From: Corynebacterium pseudokroppenstedtii
Lineage (GTDB): Bacteria; Actinomycetota; Actinomycetes; Mycobacteriales; Mycobacteriaceae
Direction: 5' to 3'
NCBI RefSeq assembly: GCF_019754945.1
Contig: NZ_JAEUWU010000002.1
Coordinates: 310,001 to 374,000, forward strand
DNA length: 64,000 nt
The notes under the pieces are model-generated. The model had not been told where the DNA came from, did not search any database, and saw only the letters and a list, made by a program, of their open reading frames with translations. Position numbers and translations under genes: made by a program. The stretch's first letter is position 1, and every line of letters starts with the position of its first letter. Of the stretch, positions 1 through 8,919 are shown one piece after another.

Positions 1-287
1 AGTGCTCGCCACCGTCACGCTCTCCGCCACGGGTGTTTCGCCACGCAACTTTGTTTTCAATAGCGCCGTCGTCGTTTTCAATAATTCTGACCCTAACACC
101 CGTCCACCCGATACGACAAGGCTTTTTCCTAAAATAATCTCAGCTCACACCCCCACATCATCACCACAACGACATTCCCCACTACAAGAGCAATCGTCGC
201 AGCGTGGAATTCTGGACTGCAACTGATACCCTGGAAAACTGTTTATTATATGTTTATGTCCACTTAAACCGCAGGTGTTGATGCTTC
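1..287. other. Gene-free stretch upstream of mrpA
   Basis: I see no convincing gene here. A short open frame covers much of it but has no ribosome binding site and no protein-like composition. The last 60 bases are AT-rich (around 240-262) and could hold the mrp promoter, but no clear -35/-10 pair stands out. Confidence 0.4.
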
Positions 288-3287
288 GTGGAGCTTATCG
301 CGATCCCCTTATTCGTGGTGCTCGCCCTCATCCTGGTTCCCCTGTTTGTTCGATTACTCGACCGCAACGCAGGGTGGCCCCTAGCCCTTATTTTCATCGC
401 GTCCGCTATCCCGCTCCTCCGGAAGTTGCCTGACATCATCGACGGCAATCCCTGGACTTGGAAGGTCACGTGGATTGAGGACTTCCTCCCCAATGGCGCC
501 GATGTGATCTTCTCACTCCGCGCCGACGCCCTATCCACCTTTTTCGCCCTGCTCGCGTTGGGCATCGGTGCAGCCGTGTTCATTTATTCAACACGGTATT
601 TACACGGTGGCCGCGGATCCATGAGCTTCTACCTGCTCATGACAGCCTTCATGGCAGCCGTCGTCACTCTTGTTCTTGCCGACGACGTCATCCTGATGTT
701 CATCTCATGGGAGCTCGTGTCACTGGCGTCGTTCTTCCTGATCGCGAGGTCAGGCCCCGGCGGCGAGCTGGGATCAATGCGCACGATCATTCTGACGTTC
801 TTCGGTGGGCTTACGCTTCTAACCAGTTTGGGCATTAGCGCTGGTGTGACGGGCACGACCAGCCTGTCGGGGATTATTCATTCGCCAGAATGGGCGCATC
901 ACCCCACGTTGCTATCTGTCATTGCCGTGTTGATTGCGACGTCGGCATGCACGAAGTCGGCGCAGTTCCCCTTCCACTTCTGGCTCCCCGAAGCGATGGC
1001 GGCAGATACTCCGGTGTCCGCCTTCCTCCACGCAGCAGCCGTCGTAAAAGCGGGTATTTACCTGCTCTTACGTTTCTCCGCTCTCTTCCATGACGACGCG
1101 TGGTGGCGCGGTCTGCTCATTATCGTTGGTATGTTCACCGCGATTATGGCGGCACTGTTTGCCCTCCAGAAGAATGATCTGAAGAAACTGACCGCGTACT
1201 CAACGGTGTCTCAGCTGGGCTGGATTGTGTGCACCATTGGTATTGGCACACCGCTCGCCATGGCGGCGGCGGTGGTGCACACGCTGGCGCACGCCCTGTT
1301 CAAGTCCAGCTTGTTCATGCTTATCGGTGTAGTAGACCACCAAACGGGAACTCGCGACATTCGTCGCCTCGGACCCATCTGGCGGAAAATGCCCTGGACA
1401 TTCAGCATGGCTGTCATTGCAGCAACCTCAATGGCCGCAGTGCCGCCACTATTCGGCTTCATCTCTAAAGAAGGAATGTTGGACGCCATGGCAGAGGGCG
1501 AACTGGCCACGCCCGCTACCGCACTACTGCTCATCTGCGCGACGGTGGGCGCAATTTTGACGTTCGCATACTCCTACCGTTACGTCTTCGGCGGTTTCGT
1601 CGACGGCACACGTGATGTCAGCGACGTCCACGAAGCACCACTGTCCCTGTGGTTACCCGCAGCAATCCCCGGTTTCTTGTCCCTCCCGCTGGGCTTTGTT
1701 CCGGGCTTCATGGATTCCTTCGTGGACGCCGCAGCAGATTCTGCGTTGAGCACGCACCACGCGACGCACACTCACCTCGCCCTGTTCCACGGCATCAACG
1801 TGCCGCTGACGATCAGCGTCGTGGTGATCGTCGTCGGTGTCACATGTGTTGTCTTCCGTAAGGCTATTGCGCGGGTTCTCGTCGGTAAGGAACTATCCCC
1901 CTTCACGGGAGCACACGTGCTCCAAGGTGTCATTACCGGTGGTTCTCGCTGGGGCAAGCTGGCCGGCTCCATGGCGGATTCCGTCTCACCGACGCGCCAC
2001 CTGGCCCTCCCATTCTTAGCGGTTATCACCCTCGCGGGTTCCGTGGGCGTCGGGGCGCTATTTAATGGTGGCGCCATCGATGGCGTCGATATGGGTTCCC
2101 GGGTGGGCGGAATTGACCGTCCGCTGGATTACGTTGCCCTGGTCACGGTCATTATTGGTGTGGCCACTGCGGTTCTGTCGCGACGTCGCTTGTCGGCAGT
2201 CATTGCGGTCAGCGCTGCCGGTGTCGGCGTTACCCTGCAGATTCTTACCCTAGGCAGCCCGGATGTGGCGCTCACCCAGATTTTGGTTGAGCTTCTCACC
2301 ACCGTGGTCCTCATGCTGGTTATCCGGCTGCAACCGCGTGATTTCGAGGCCCGATCCGCACGGCGCGATCGCTGGGCCGGAACGATCGCGGTTCTCATGG
2401 GATTGACGACGACGGTCGGCGTGATCGCGCTGGTCGGCTACCACGGAAAGCCGTTGATTTCGCAGTGGTACCTCACCAATGGGCCCACGATTTCGCACGG
2501 TAATAACGTCGTGAACACAATCCTGGTGGAGTTCCGTGCTTTCGATACCATGGGCGAGCTTTCTGTGCTCGGTATGTGTGGTGTGGCGATCGCCGCGGTG
2601 GTGCTCTCCGTGCCGCGTGTGCGCGACGACATCCGTGGATCCTTGGCCGCTATCCCGCGCCCGGAGCTGAACTCGTTACCGATGAGGTGGATGGCGAAAC
2701 TTCTCATCCCCGTCCTCATTCTGATCAGCGCGGCCGTGTTCTGGCGCGGACACAACCACCCCGGCGGCGGGTTCATCGCGGCCCTGATCGGTGGTGGCGC
2801 GCTGATGTTCTACTACCTGTCCCGTCCGGCAGATAAGGCGCCGACCAACAACCGGCTCCCCTACATCCTTGTGGGGTCAGGTATTTCGTTAGCAGTCCTT
2901 GCAGGTCTCGCCGGTTACCTCGGGCATGCCTCTGGTGAAGAAGGCGGGCACGGCTCCCGCGGTTCCTTCCTCCAACCGCTCAATGCCCATGTTGGTGGCG
3001 AACTTTTGACGACGGCCCAAATCTTCGACGCCGGCGTCTACCTAGCCGTCCTTGGTTTAGTGGCCATCGCACTCTTGCAATTGGGTGGGCCAATCCGCCC
3101 CGGCGCGGAAGCGCCGCTAGGGCCTGTGCGCTCGCACGGTGGGTTCTCTCCCCTCGGCTCTAATGAGCCAGATTATGCACCGTCTACTCAGGGCACTGAT
3201 CGCGATACCGTGTCTGAATCGGCGTCCGATAGTGGTGGCGATACGTCCGGCCGGAAACCCGTCGACACCGTGGAGGTGGAAGAATGA
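288..3287 (+). CDS. mrpA: Mrp-type Na+/H+ antiporter subunit A (MrpA with MrpB-like C-terminus)
   Basis: This is the large subunit of the multisubunit Mrp cation/proton antiporter, a NuoL-like membrane protein. The 999-residue chain is nearly all transmembrane helices. The antiporter core spans about residues 65-430 and contains HFWLPEAMAADTPVSAF near residue 230. An MbhD/DUF4040-like segment (DVALTQILVELL) lies near 657. An MnhB-like domain (FWRGHNHPGGGFIAAL) starts near 804, so subunits A and B are fused, as is usual in actinobacteria, and no separate mrpB follows. The GTG start has only a weak ribosome site. The 3' end overlaps mrpC by 4 bases (ATGA), which indicates translational coupling. 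Confidence 0.95.
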   Translation: MELIAIPLFVVLALILVPLFVRLLDRNAGWPLALIFIASAIPLLRKLPDIIDGNPWTWKVTWIEDFLPNGADVIFSLRADALSTFFALLALGIGAAVFIYSTRYLHGGRGSMSFYLLMTAFMAAVVTLVLADDVILMFISWELVSLASFFLIARSGPGGELGSMRTIILTFFGGLTLLTSLGISAGVTGTTSLSGIIHSPEWAHHPTLLSVIAVLIATSACTKSAQFPFHFWLPEAMAADTPVSAFLHAAAVVKAGIYLLLRFSALFHDDAWWRGLLIIVGMFTAIMAALFALQKNDLKKLTAYSTVSQLGWIVCTIGIGTPLAMAAAVVHTLAHALFKSSLFMLIGVVDHQTGTRDIRRLGPIWRKMPWTFSMAVIAATSMAAVPPLFGFISKEGMLDAMAEGELATPATALLLICATVGAILTFAYSYRYVFGGFVDGTRDVSDVHEAPLSLWLPAAIPGFLSLPLGFVPGFMDSFVDAAADSALSTHHATHTHLALFHGINVPLTISVVVIVVGVTCVVFRKAIARVLVGKELSPFTGAHVLQGVITGGSRWGKLAGSMADSVSPTRHLALPFLAVITLAGSVGVGALFNGGAIDGVDMGSRVGGIDRPLDYVALVTVIIGVATAVLSRRRLSAVIAVSAAGVGVTLQILTLGSPDVALTQILVELLTTVVLMLVIRLQPRDFEARSARRDRWAGTIAVLMGLTTTVGVIALVGYHGKPLISQWYLTNGPTISHGNNVVNTILVEFRAFDTMGELSVLGMCGVAIAAVVLSVPRVRDDIRGSLAAIPRPELNSLPMRWMAKLLIPVLILISAAVFWRGHNHPGGGFIAALIGGGALMFYYLSRPADKAPTNNRLPYILVGSGISLAVLAGLAGYLGHASGEEGGHGSRGSFLQPLNAHVGGELLTTAQIFDAGVYLAVLGLVAIALLQLGGPIRPGAEAPLGPVRSHGGFSPLGSNEPDYAPSTQGTDRDTVSESASDSGGDTSGRKPVDTVEVEE

Positions 3288-3862
3288 TTATCGCAATAAC
3301 GATTGGTGTGCTGACCGCCGGCGGTGTGTTCCTGGTTCTACAACGGGGAATGGTCCGGTTGATACTCGGAATGACGCTCATTGGCCACGCCACCAACTTG
3401 ACGCTCCTGGCTGCCGGCATTGGAGCGTGGCGGGCGGAGCCCATTATGAGTGGCACGAACCCGCACGATGCAGCCGATCCGTTGCCGCAGGCTTTCGTGC
3501 TGACGGCAATTGTTATTTCGATGGCCACCACCGCATTCATGCTGGCCTTGGCCGCATTAGGTCGCTCCGATGACACGTTGAGCGACCCGGTCAAGGAGTT
3601 CCCCGATTTGTTTGCAGCATTTAAGGACTCGGTGTGGAGCACGGAGGAAAAGTCCGTGCCCGCTAAGGAGAAGGTGGCACAGGACCAGGCAAAGGATTCG
3701 CAGGAGGAGCACCATACTCCTACCGACGACGCCTACGTTTTGCCCGATCACCTCACCAACGAGGTGACAGCGCTACAGACGATGGGCCGCAGTGCGCGTC
3801 GAATTTCGACCGACTCGAACCAGTATCGACGCCGCCAAGAGCGCGAGGAGGGCATCGAATAA
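3284..3862 (+). CDS. mrpC: Mrp antiporter subunit C (NuoK-like)
   Basis: This is a small membrane subunit related to NuoK. The first 110 residues or so hold three helices, with the typical LILGMTLIGHATNL and DPLPQAFVLTAIVI segments. At 192 residues it is longer than the family norm of roughly 110-125, because of a hydrophilic C-terminal tail rich in Lys, Glu and Asp from about residue 110. It overlaps mrpA by 4 bases, and its TAA is followed directly by the ATG of mrpD. Confidence 0.95.
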   Translation: MIIAITIGVLTAGGVFLVLQRGMVRLILGMTLIGHATNLTLLAAGIGAWRAEPIMSGTNPHDAADPLPQAFVLTAIVISMATTAFMLALAALGRSDDTLSDPVKEFPDLFAAFKDSVWSTEEKSVPAKEKVAQDQAKDSQEEHHTPTDDAYVLPDHLTNEVTALQTMGRSARRISTDSNQYRRRQEREEGIE

Positions 3863-5578
3863 ATGGGAACATCCACCATTGCGGCGCTGCTGCCGCTCTT
3901 CCTTGCCGGGCCGTTGGCGGCCGCCGCTCTTGCCGCCATGTCGCCGTGGAAAGTACTGCGCATTGCTTTGGCTTTCGTCGTGCCCATCGTTGGTTTCGCT
4001 GCAGGCCTAAGCCTCATGATCTACCACTGGAACCACCCCGCCATCGCCGAAAACGTCGGCGGTTACGCTGCTGGTATCGCGATTCCGTTCGCATCAGATT
4101 CGTTCTCGTCGTTAATGATCACGATGACCTCGATCGTGTGTCTGGTCTCTGTGTGGTTTGCGACGGCTGTCGGAGAAATGAATGCGCGGTTCTATCCTGC
4201 TCTGGTGTGCATGCTGATGGGGGGCGTGTACGGGGCGATGAGCACCGCGGATTTGTTCAACCTGTTCGTGTGCATTGAGGTCATGCTTCTGCCATCGTAC
4301 GCGTTGCTTGCGATGACGGGTACGTTGCAGCGTCTCCGTTCTGGCCGTTTGTTTGTGCTGGTGAACTTGATTACGTCGGCGGTGCTGGTTGTTGGTGTCA
4401 CGCTCACCTACGCGACAGCGGGGACGTCGAACCTGCCCGCACTGGCCAGTGCGGCCCGGGGCAATGGGCCAGTGGTGGTGACCGGTGGTCTGATTCTTCT
4501 GGCGCTGGCTATTAAAGCTGGTCTGTTCCCTGTTCACACGTGGTTGCCGCGCACCTATCCGAACACGTCGCCGGCCGTCATGGCTTTGTTCTCTGGCCTG
4601 CACACCAAGGTGGCGTTCTACGCGATTTTCCGTATTTATGCTGTCATGTTTGGCCTGGATGACCGCTGGTCGTGGCTCATTCTGGTGATTTGTGTGGCAG
4701 CCATGCTTGTTGGGTCATGGGCAGGCTTGGGTGAACGTACAATGCGTTCAGTTTTGGCCTACCAGATGGTCAACGGTATGCCATTTATGCTGGTGGGACT
4801 TGCCTTTGTGGACCATGATCCCCGTCGGATGCTGGCAGCGGGAGTGTTTTACGCGGTTCACCATATGACGGTGATTGCGTCGCTGACGCTATCCATCGGC
4901 TCGATTGAGGAAACGTACGGAACTGGCCGTTTGCAGCGCCTGTCCGGCTTGATGCGTCGTGACCCGTTGGTCGCGGCCGTGTTCGTCGCCGGGGCTTTGT
5001 CAATCGTCGGTTTGCCCCCATTTTCCGGTGTGATCGGTAAATTAGGTGTTGTTATGGCTGTGGCCAGTGACTATTCGGTGAAGTCGTGGATCGTGTTGGC
5101 GGCCATCGTCATCGCCGGTATGGGTGCGCTGCTCTCTATGCTCCGGCTGTGGCGCGAAGTGTTCTGGGGCAAACCCATGAACCCGCAGTATGTTGACCGC
5201 CAACTGGCTGTTCCGGTGCGGTTCATTTTGCCGTCCGCGGTGATGGCCCTGATGTCGGCTGGGTTACTGCTAGGCGCTGGCCCGGCGATTTCAGCGACAA
5301 ACCACGCAGCGGATTCGCTGCTCAACGTGAAGGCCTACCAGAGTGCCGTTCTTGGCGACGACGCCGTAGGCGTTGCGAACACCGGTGGTGCTGGTTTGAC
5401 CGGTGATTCTCATGATCCGGCCGACGTCCCCGATGACATGATTGTTCATCACGATGATGAGGACGCTCACGCAGCCGATGAGGGCACCAACCACGCTGCT
5501 CAGGCTGACCATCACACCGATTCACATAACCGTCAGGCGTCGGCAAGCGTCGCGGGTCCCACAGGAGGACAAGAATGA
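3863..5578 (+). CDS. mrpD: Mrp antiporter subunit D (NuoM/NuoN-like)
   Basis: This is the second large ion-translocating subunit of the Mrp complex. It has about 14 predicted membrane helices over residues 1-485. The proton-channel family signature includes IKAGLFPVHTWLPRTYP near residue 218, with a Lys and a His inside the membrane region. The last 80 residues form a soluble tail unusually rich in His and Asp (for example MIVHHDDEDAHAADEG), which is not part of the conserved domain and could bind cations. It abuts mrpC with no gap and overlaps mrpE by 4 bases. Confidence 0.95.
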   Translation: MGTSTIAALLPLFLAGPLAAAALAAMSPWKVLRIALAFVVPIVGFAAGLSLMIYHWNHPAIAENVGGYAAGIAIPFASDSFSSLMITMTSIVCLVSVWFATAVGEMNARFYPALVCMLMGGVYGAMSTADLFNLFVCIEVMLLPSYALLAMTGTLQRLRSGRLFVLVNLITSAVLVVGVTLTYATAGTSNLPALASAARGNGPVVVTGGLILLALAIKAGLFPVHTWLPRTYPNTSPAVMALFSGLHTKVAFYAIFRIYAVMFGLDDRWSWLILVICVAAMLVGSWAGLGERTMRSVLAYQMVNGMPFMLVGLAFVDHDPRRMLAAGVFYAVHHMTVIASLTLSIGSIEETYGTGRLQRLSGLMRRDPLVAAVFVAGALSIVGLPPFSGVIGKLGVVMAVASDYSVKSWIVLAAIVIAGMGALLSMLRLWREVFWGKPMNPQYVDRQLAVPVRFILPSAVMALMSAGLLLGAGPAISATNHAADSLLNVKAYQSAVLGDDAVGVANTGGAGLTGDSHDPADVPDDMIVHHDDEDAHAADEGTNHAAQADHHTDSHNRQASASVAGPTGGQE

Positions 5579-6207
5579 AAGTACTTCGTCTCACTCTGCA
5601 TGTCCTACGGTACGGTACCTGGCTCGTTGAACAAGTGTTACTAGCAACGTGGTCCATCATTGTGGATGCCAACAAGCGTCGTTCAGAGATTGATCCGATC
5701 ATTGTGGCATACCCGTTGCGTGTACAAACTGACCGCGAGGTCGGCCTGTTTACGACGTCGATCACCATGACACCGGGAACATTATCGTTGGGGCTTCTTG
5801 AAGTGGGGGATGCCCTGCCCCAGGATGTTTCCGATTATCCGGGCCCTCATGAACCGATGCCGGCAGAAGATGCTCCAGATGGGCGAATTCTTCTGGTGCA
5901 CGCTGCGTTTGGTAGCGACCCGGAGGCCATTATGCAGGAGCTAGCAGAAATGGAACAGCGGCTTGCCCCACAAGTCTGTCGGCGTACACACCCCCGGTGT
6001 GCTAATGGCTACACCAGTAAGTTGTATTACTCAGATGACGCCCCAAATGGCGGCCCTGGACCGCAGTCCTTCACTAAACCCGGAGGGCCGAGCATTCCCC
6101 CTGGTTATGCCGGAGGAGATACGGATGCCACCGGATTCTCTGTTGAGTCCATTGTTCGGGAATCGGCCAGGTCTTCACGCAGGGATGCTCCGCAGAAGGA
6201 GAGGTAA
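5575..6207 (+). CDS. mrpE: Mrp antiporter subunit E
   Basis: This is a small membrane subunit needed for assembly of the Mrp complex (MnhE family). The conserved part is residues 1-130, with the segment VGLFTTSITMTPGTLSL typical of the family and a helix near the N-terminus. A low-complexity Gly/Pro/Ser tail follows from about residue 140, making it longer (210 residues) than the common 160. It overlaps mrpD by 4 bases; mrpF starts 2 bases after its stop. Confidence 0.92.
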   Translation: MKVLRLTLHVLRYGTWLVEQVLLATWSIIVDANKRRSEIDPIIVAYPLRVQTDREVGLFTTSITMTPGTLSLGLLEVGDALPQDVSDYPGPHEPMPAEDAPDGRILLVHAAFGSDPEAIMQELAEMEQRLAPQVCRRTHPRCANGYTSKLYYSDDAPNGGPGPQSFTKPGGPSIPPGYAGGDTDATGFSVESIVRESARSSRRDAPQKER

Positions 6208-6209
6208 CT

Positions 6210-6467
6210 ATGACATTCGTCTTAATTCTTGTGAGCGCGATAATCACTGCTGCTTTGTTAGCGGCGTTATTCCTGATGGCACGATGTGATGATCTGTCAC
6301 GCACGGTGTTATCTGATGTTATTTTCTTCGGAGCTGTCGGACTATTCCTGGTGTATTCGCTGGGAAACCGAACAACTATCACGTATGAGGTTGCGGTCTT
6401 CGCCGGGGTCCTGAGCGTTCTGAGTTCAGTTGCCAACTCACGCATGATGGTGGGGGGCCAGCGATGA
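6210..6467 (+). CDS. mrpF: Mrp antiporter subunit F
   Basis: This is an 85-residue protein of three membrane helices with the family feature MARCDDLSRTVLSDVIFFGAVGL just after helix 1 (given here only as the conserved loop near residues 27-49). A strong AGGAGAGG ribosome site lies just before the start, inside the end of mrpE. It overlaps mrpG by 4 bases. Identification rests on size, topology and position in the operon. Confidence 0.9.
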   Translation: MTFVLILVSAIITAALLAALFLMARCDDLSRTVLSDVIFFGAVGLFLVYSLGNRTTITYEVAVFAGVLSVLSSVANSRMMVGGQR

Positions 6468-6865
6468 TTATCAATATCATTATTTCTGTATTGATCTTGA
6501 TTGCCGCCATAGCATTTCTTGACGAAGTCATCGAAATGTGGCGAGCTCCCGATGCTCTCACGCGCGTCAACCTCACAGGTCCAGCCACAGGCGTGGGAGT
6601 TCCCCTCTTAATTATTGCGAACATGATTCGTTCTATTGCCGACGGCGACGAATGGTACGTCGTGCTAGTGAAATCCGTCATTGCAATCGTCGCGTGTCTG
6701 ATGGTGGCCTCAGTGGGATCCTTCGTGATGGGACGTTCCGTCCACGCCGAGCAAATCAGGCGTGGACAAAGCGCCACCATGGGCAAAGGAGCAGGCTACA
6801 CGGGCAAAGCCAAAACAACGACGGGAACTCCTCTGGACGGCCAAGCCGGCGCAGACACAGACTAA
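6464..6865 (+). CDS. mrpG: Mrp antiporter subunit G
   Basis: This is the last subunit of the Mrp complex, with three helices in residues 1-95. The conserved region includes DALTRVNLTGPATGVGVPLL near residues 30-50, which corresponds to the D..R.....G..TG pattern of MnhG proteins. A Thr/Gly/Lys-rich tail of about 35 residues follows. No further antiporter gene follows, so the operon is A(B)CDEFG. Confidence 0.92.
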   Translation: MIINIIISVLILIAAIAFLDEVIEMWRAPDALTRVNLTGPATGVGVPLLIIANMIRSIADGDEWYVVLVKSVIAIVACLMVASVGSFVMGRSVHAEQIRRGQSATMGKGAGYTGKAKTTTGTPLDGQAGADTD

Positions 6866-7111
6866 GCCGGGGGTTACGCACTAGGCGGAAGGCTAAGCTC
6901 GGAACCTAGGGCGTCGAAGGTGGTCTTGTTTCTTTTTGATAACATCCTCCAACAAAAGGGGATATTTCTCCACTAAAAGTTTCGATTATATTTCGGTTAC
7001 TGAAGTATCTAAGAACCATTGCTACCGTTGGCCTCGACACGGAAACCACTTTCGACCCAGGTGGTCAGCCCCTCAAGGGCACCATCACCAACCCCAGAGA
7101 AAGGACTATCC

Positions 7112-7684
7112 ATGCCAGCCAACGTCACGTCCGATTCCATCGATCGCGACAACACAATCCGCAGCACCCGACCACACGTCGGGCGTATTGCCGCCGGAGC
7201 CGCCGCCATTGTGACCGGTGCCAGCCTCATGGGTGCAACTGCTGCCCAGGCGGAAGAAGCACCCGCACCAGCTCCAGCTCCCGCTCCGGAAGATGCAGCC
7301 CAGGCTGTTCACCACGTCGTATTCAATACCCCCGAAGTCGACTGCCAGGTCACTGAGAATCCAGATTCCATCGCATGCGGAAGCAACACACCTGCCGCGC
7401 AAAGCCAGAACTCACAGCAAGCTGGTGATGGAGCTGTCTGTGGACCTGACCTCAACGCTGATCGCCCCGCCTTCGAGACCAAACAGGGCGACCCTAACTC
7501 CGTGAAGCTATCGTGCACCCACCAAGGGTTCGCGAGAGACACCACCGTACTCGACGGAAGCAGTCCGCAAACTGTCGGTCACTACACTTTCTCCTTCGAG
7601 ACGGATGGCACCATCCACATCACTGCTGACGGCGGTAACAAGGTTGTCGACATAACCCCGGCAGGAACTTTCGACGCTGCCTAA
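7112..7684 (+). CDS. Secreted protein of unknown function
   Basis: I do not recognise this 190-residue protein. An RBS (GAGAAAGGA) sits 7 bases before the ATG at 7112; the open frame extends further upstream but without an RBS. The N-terminus has a charged region followed by a hydrophobic stretch (IAAGAAAIVTGASLMGA) and a likely signal-peptidase site after AAQA, then an Ala/Pro repeat (APAPAPAPE). The mature part has four cysteines (VDCQV, IACGS, AVCGP, LSCTH), which suggests two disulfides outside the cell. No membrane anchor or sorting signal follows. It stands alone after the mrp operon. Confidence 0.75.
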   Translation: MPANVTSDSIDRDNTIRSTRPHVGRIAAGAAAIVTGASLMGATAAQAEEAPAPAPAPAPEDAAQAVHHVVFNTPEVDCQVTENPDSIACGSNTPAAQSQNSQQAGDGAVCGPDLNADRPAFETKQGDPNSVKLSCTHQGFARDTTVLDGSSPQTVGHYTFSFETDGTIHITADGGNKVVDITPAGTFDAA

Positions 7685-7834
7685 ATAAAGCGCCAACTCT
7701 GTGCATAAGGCGGCACTGTGATTGGTGCGCGTCTGACGCAACAATAACAGTGGGCCAACAGTGGGCCGATTCCGCCGAGGCCATGTCCCTAGGCCGAGAC
7801 GGCCGGGTTCAATCAGCAAACGAAGACAAGGAGG

Positions 7835-7867
7835 ACCAAATCCCCGCCACCACGGCGGGGATTTGGT
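7835..7867 (-). terminator. Perfect 14-bp hairpin, likely terminator of the minus-strand pair upstream
   Basis: Bases 7835-7848 (ACCAAATCCCCGCC) and 7854-7867 are exact reverse complements around a 5-base loop. On the minus strand the stem is followed by a pyrimidine-rich stretch, so it most likely ends the small minus-strand genes at 7868-8386. On the plus strand no T-tract follows. Confidence 0.6.
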
Positions 7868-8068
7868 GTTATATGGATACCAAACGGGTTTTAGGGAATT
7901 GATGAAGCGTCGCCACAGTGGGGCGGGTTGGTGTTCGTCGGTCGCTTTCTCCAGGGGTGTTAGACCAGCAGAAATGTAGGACTGTCGCGGTAGTGTTTCT
8001 CCGAGGCTCTCAGATTGTGCTATGGCCTTACGGTGGGTATCAGTCCAATCAATCATTGTCTTCACCAT
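7868..8068 (-). pseudogene. Small soluble ORF lacking its own stop, second gene of a minus-strand pair
   Basis: From an ATG at 8068 the frame reads a protein-like sequence beginning MVKTMIDWTDTHRKAIAQ and containing PLWRRFINSLKPVWYP. It overlaps the end of the preceding frameshifted membrane gene by about 20 bases, as in a coupled pair. No stop occurs before the perfect hairpin at 7835-7867, and the frame runs on antisense to the secreted-protein gene, so the real 3' end seems lost. I do not recognise the family. Confidence 0.35.
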
Positions 8069-8386
8069 CCTCTCCGTTCATACGATCGCTTTCAGTGCAA
8101 TCATGGTGCGACTGATAAAACTTGTCTATCAGCTCTCGTTCGGTTTGACCCGCTAAGGACCTGTCGTAGAGATCGCCCAGCTCGATATCAGCTGCTTTCC
8201 TCGTTTCATGTGTTGATTTTCATTGTTCGCGTTTTCTACTGCCCAGGTGAATCGTTTCCACCACTCAGCTCGGTTATCGCTAAGCCATTTTTGCCATAGT
8301 GTGAGGAATACGGCCACAAGGCCGCCGGCGGCGATGAACAGTTGCACGAGCCGAAACCACGCTCCTGCATCCATGCTGTTTACCAC
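8049..8386 (-). pseudogene. Small membrane protein gene with a frameshift
   Basis: The 5' part (GTG at 8386, or ATG at 8374) encodes one membrane helix (WFRLVQLFIAAGGLVAVFLTL) and then the Trp-rich motif AEWWKRFTWAVENANN. Around 8225-8235 the reading frame shifts: the original frame ends shortly afterwards at 8153, while the next frame continues as ADIELGDLYDRSLAGQTERE and DKFYQS to an acidic tail ending at 8049. The two halves together look like one gene of about 110 residues. I have a recollection of similar helix-plus-EWW(K/R)R small proteins in corynebacteria, but cannot name a family. A base-call error would give the same picture. Confidence 0.5.
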
Positions 8387-8634
8387 CCGCCTACTCGTTG
8401 ATTGTCATTGACAAAAGGTAGTGACGAGATTTTACGGCGATGGTCCCCAATGCGGCGGTAGTCACTGTGCGACCACAGACGTTTGACGATGTGAGACGAG
8501 GGTGCGCCGATACCGCGGTAGCGTGCACCTCACCGTTTTCCTGGTGAATAATTATCGACTCTCGGTTGATCTAAAGTTCTCTCGGACATATTCGGAAGAT
8601 ATGACTGCAACTACCCACTGCATTGAGGAGAATA

Positions 8635-8822
8635 ATGAAGTCACAAATTATTACTCTCGTGTTAATTATCGTATATGCGTCTACTGCTACACTTTCTCTG
8701 CCCTCGTCCCTTCGGAATTTAGGAGACCAAGCGTCAATAAAATAATTTATGTTTTGCTGCTCTTCTCAGCTTCAATGGCTAGCGGTATTATCGCTAATAA
8801 AGTAGCTCATGATTCACGGTAA
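8635..8822 (+). pseudogene. Tiny two-helix membrane protein, apparently frameshifted
   Basis: A GAGGAG ribosome site precedes the ATG at 8635, which opens a 36-residue frame (helix QIITLVLIIVYASTATLSL) ending at 8745. Immediately there, another frame continues with NKIIYVLLLFSASMASGIIANK and ends at 8822. The second helix has no start or ribosome site of its own. One base change in register near 8735 would join them into a two-helix protein of about 62 residues. The alternative is that the 36-residue peptide is complete. Confidence 0.4.
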
Positions 8823-8919
8823 AATTTATTTATGTGACCGGTGTAGTACTTGTCCGCGGACATAGCTCTCGGCATATGTGAAGCGCTGATGCTTGTCTTT
8901 GGTTAAGGAGATTCTTTCA

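Noticed and set aside
7740..7830. Possible tRNA or att site (GGGTTCAATC near 7804)
   Set aside because: No cloverleaf can be built around it and it does not match the tRNA-Ser 3' end.
7508..7867. Continuation of the minus-strand frame through the hairpin and opposite the secreted protein
   Set aside because: It crosses a perfect terminator hairpin and is antisense to a gene with a signal peptide and ribosome site, so the frame beyond 7867 is not coding.
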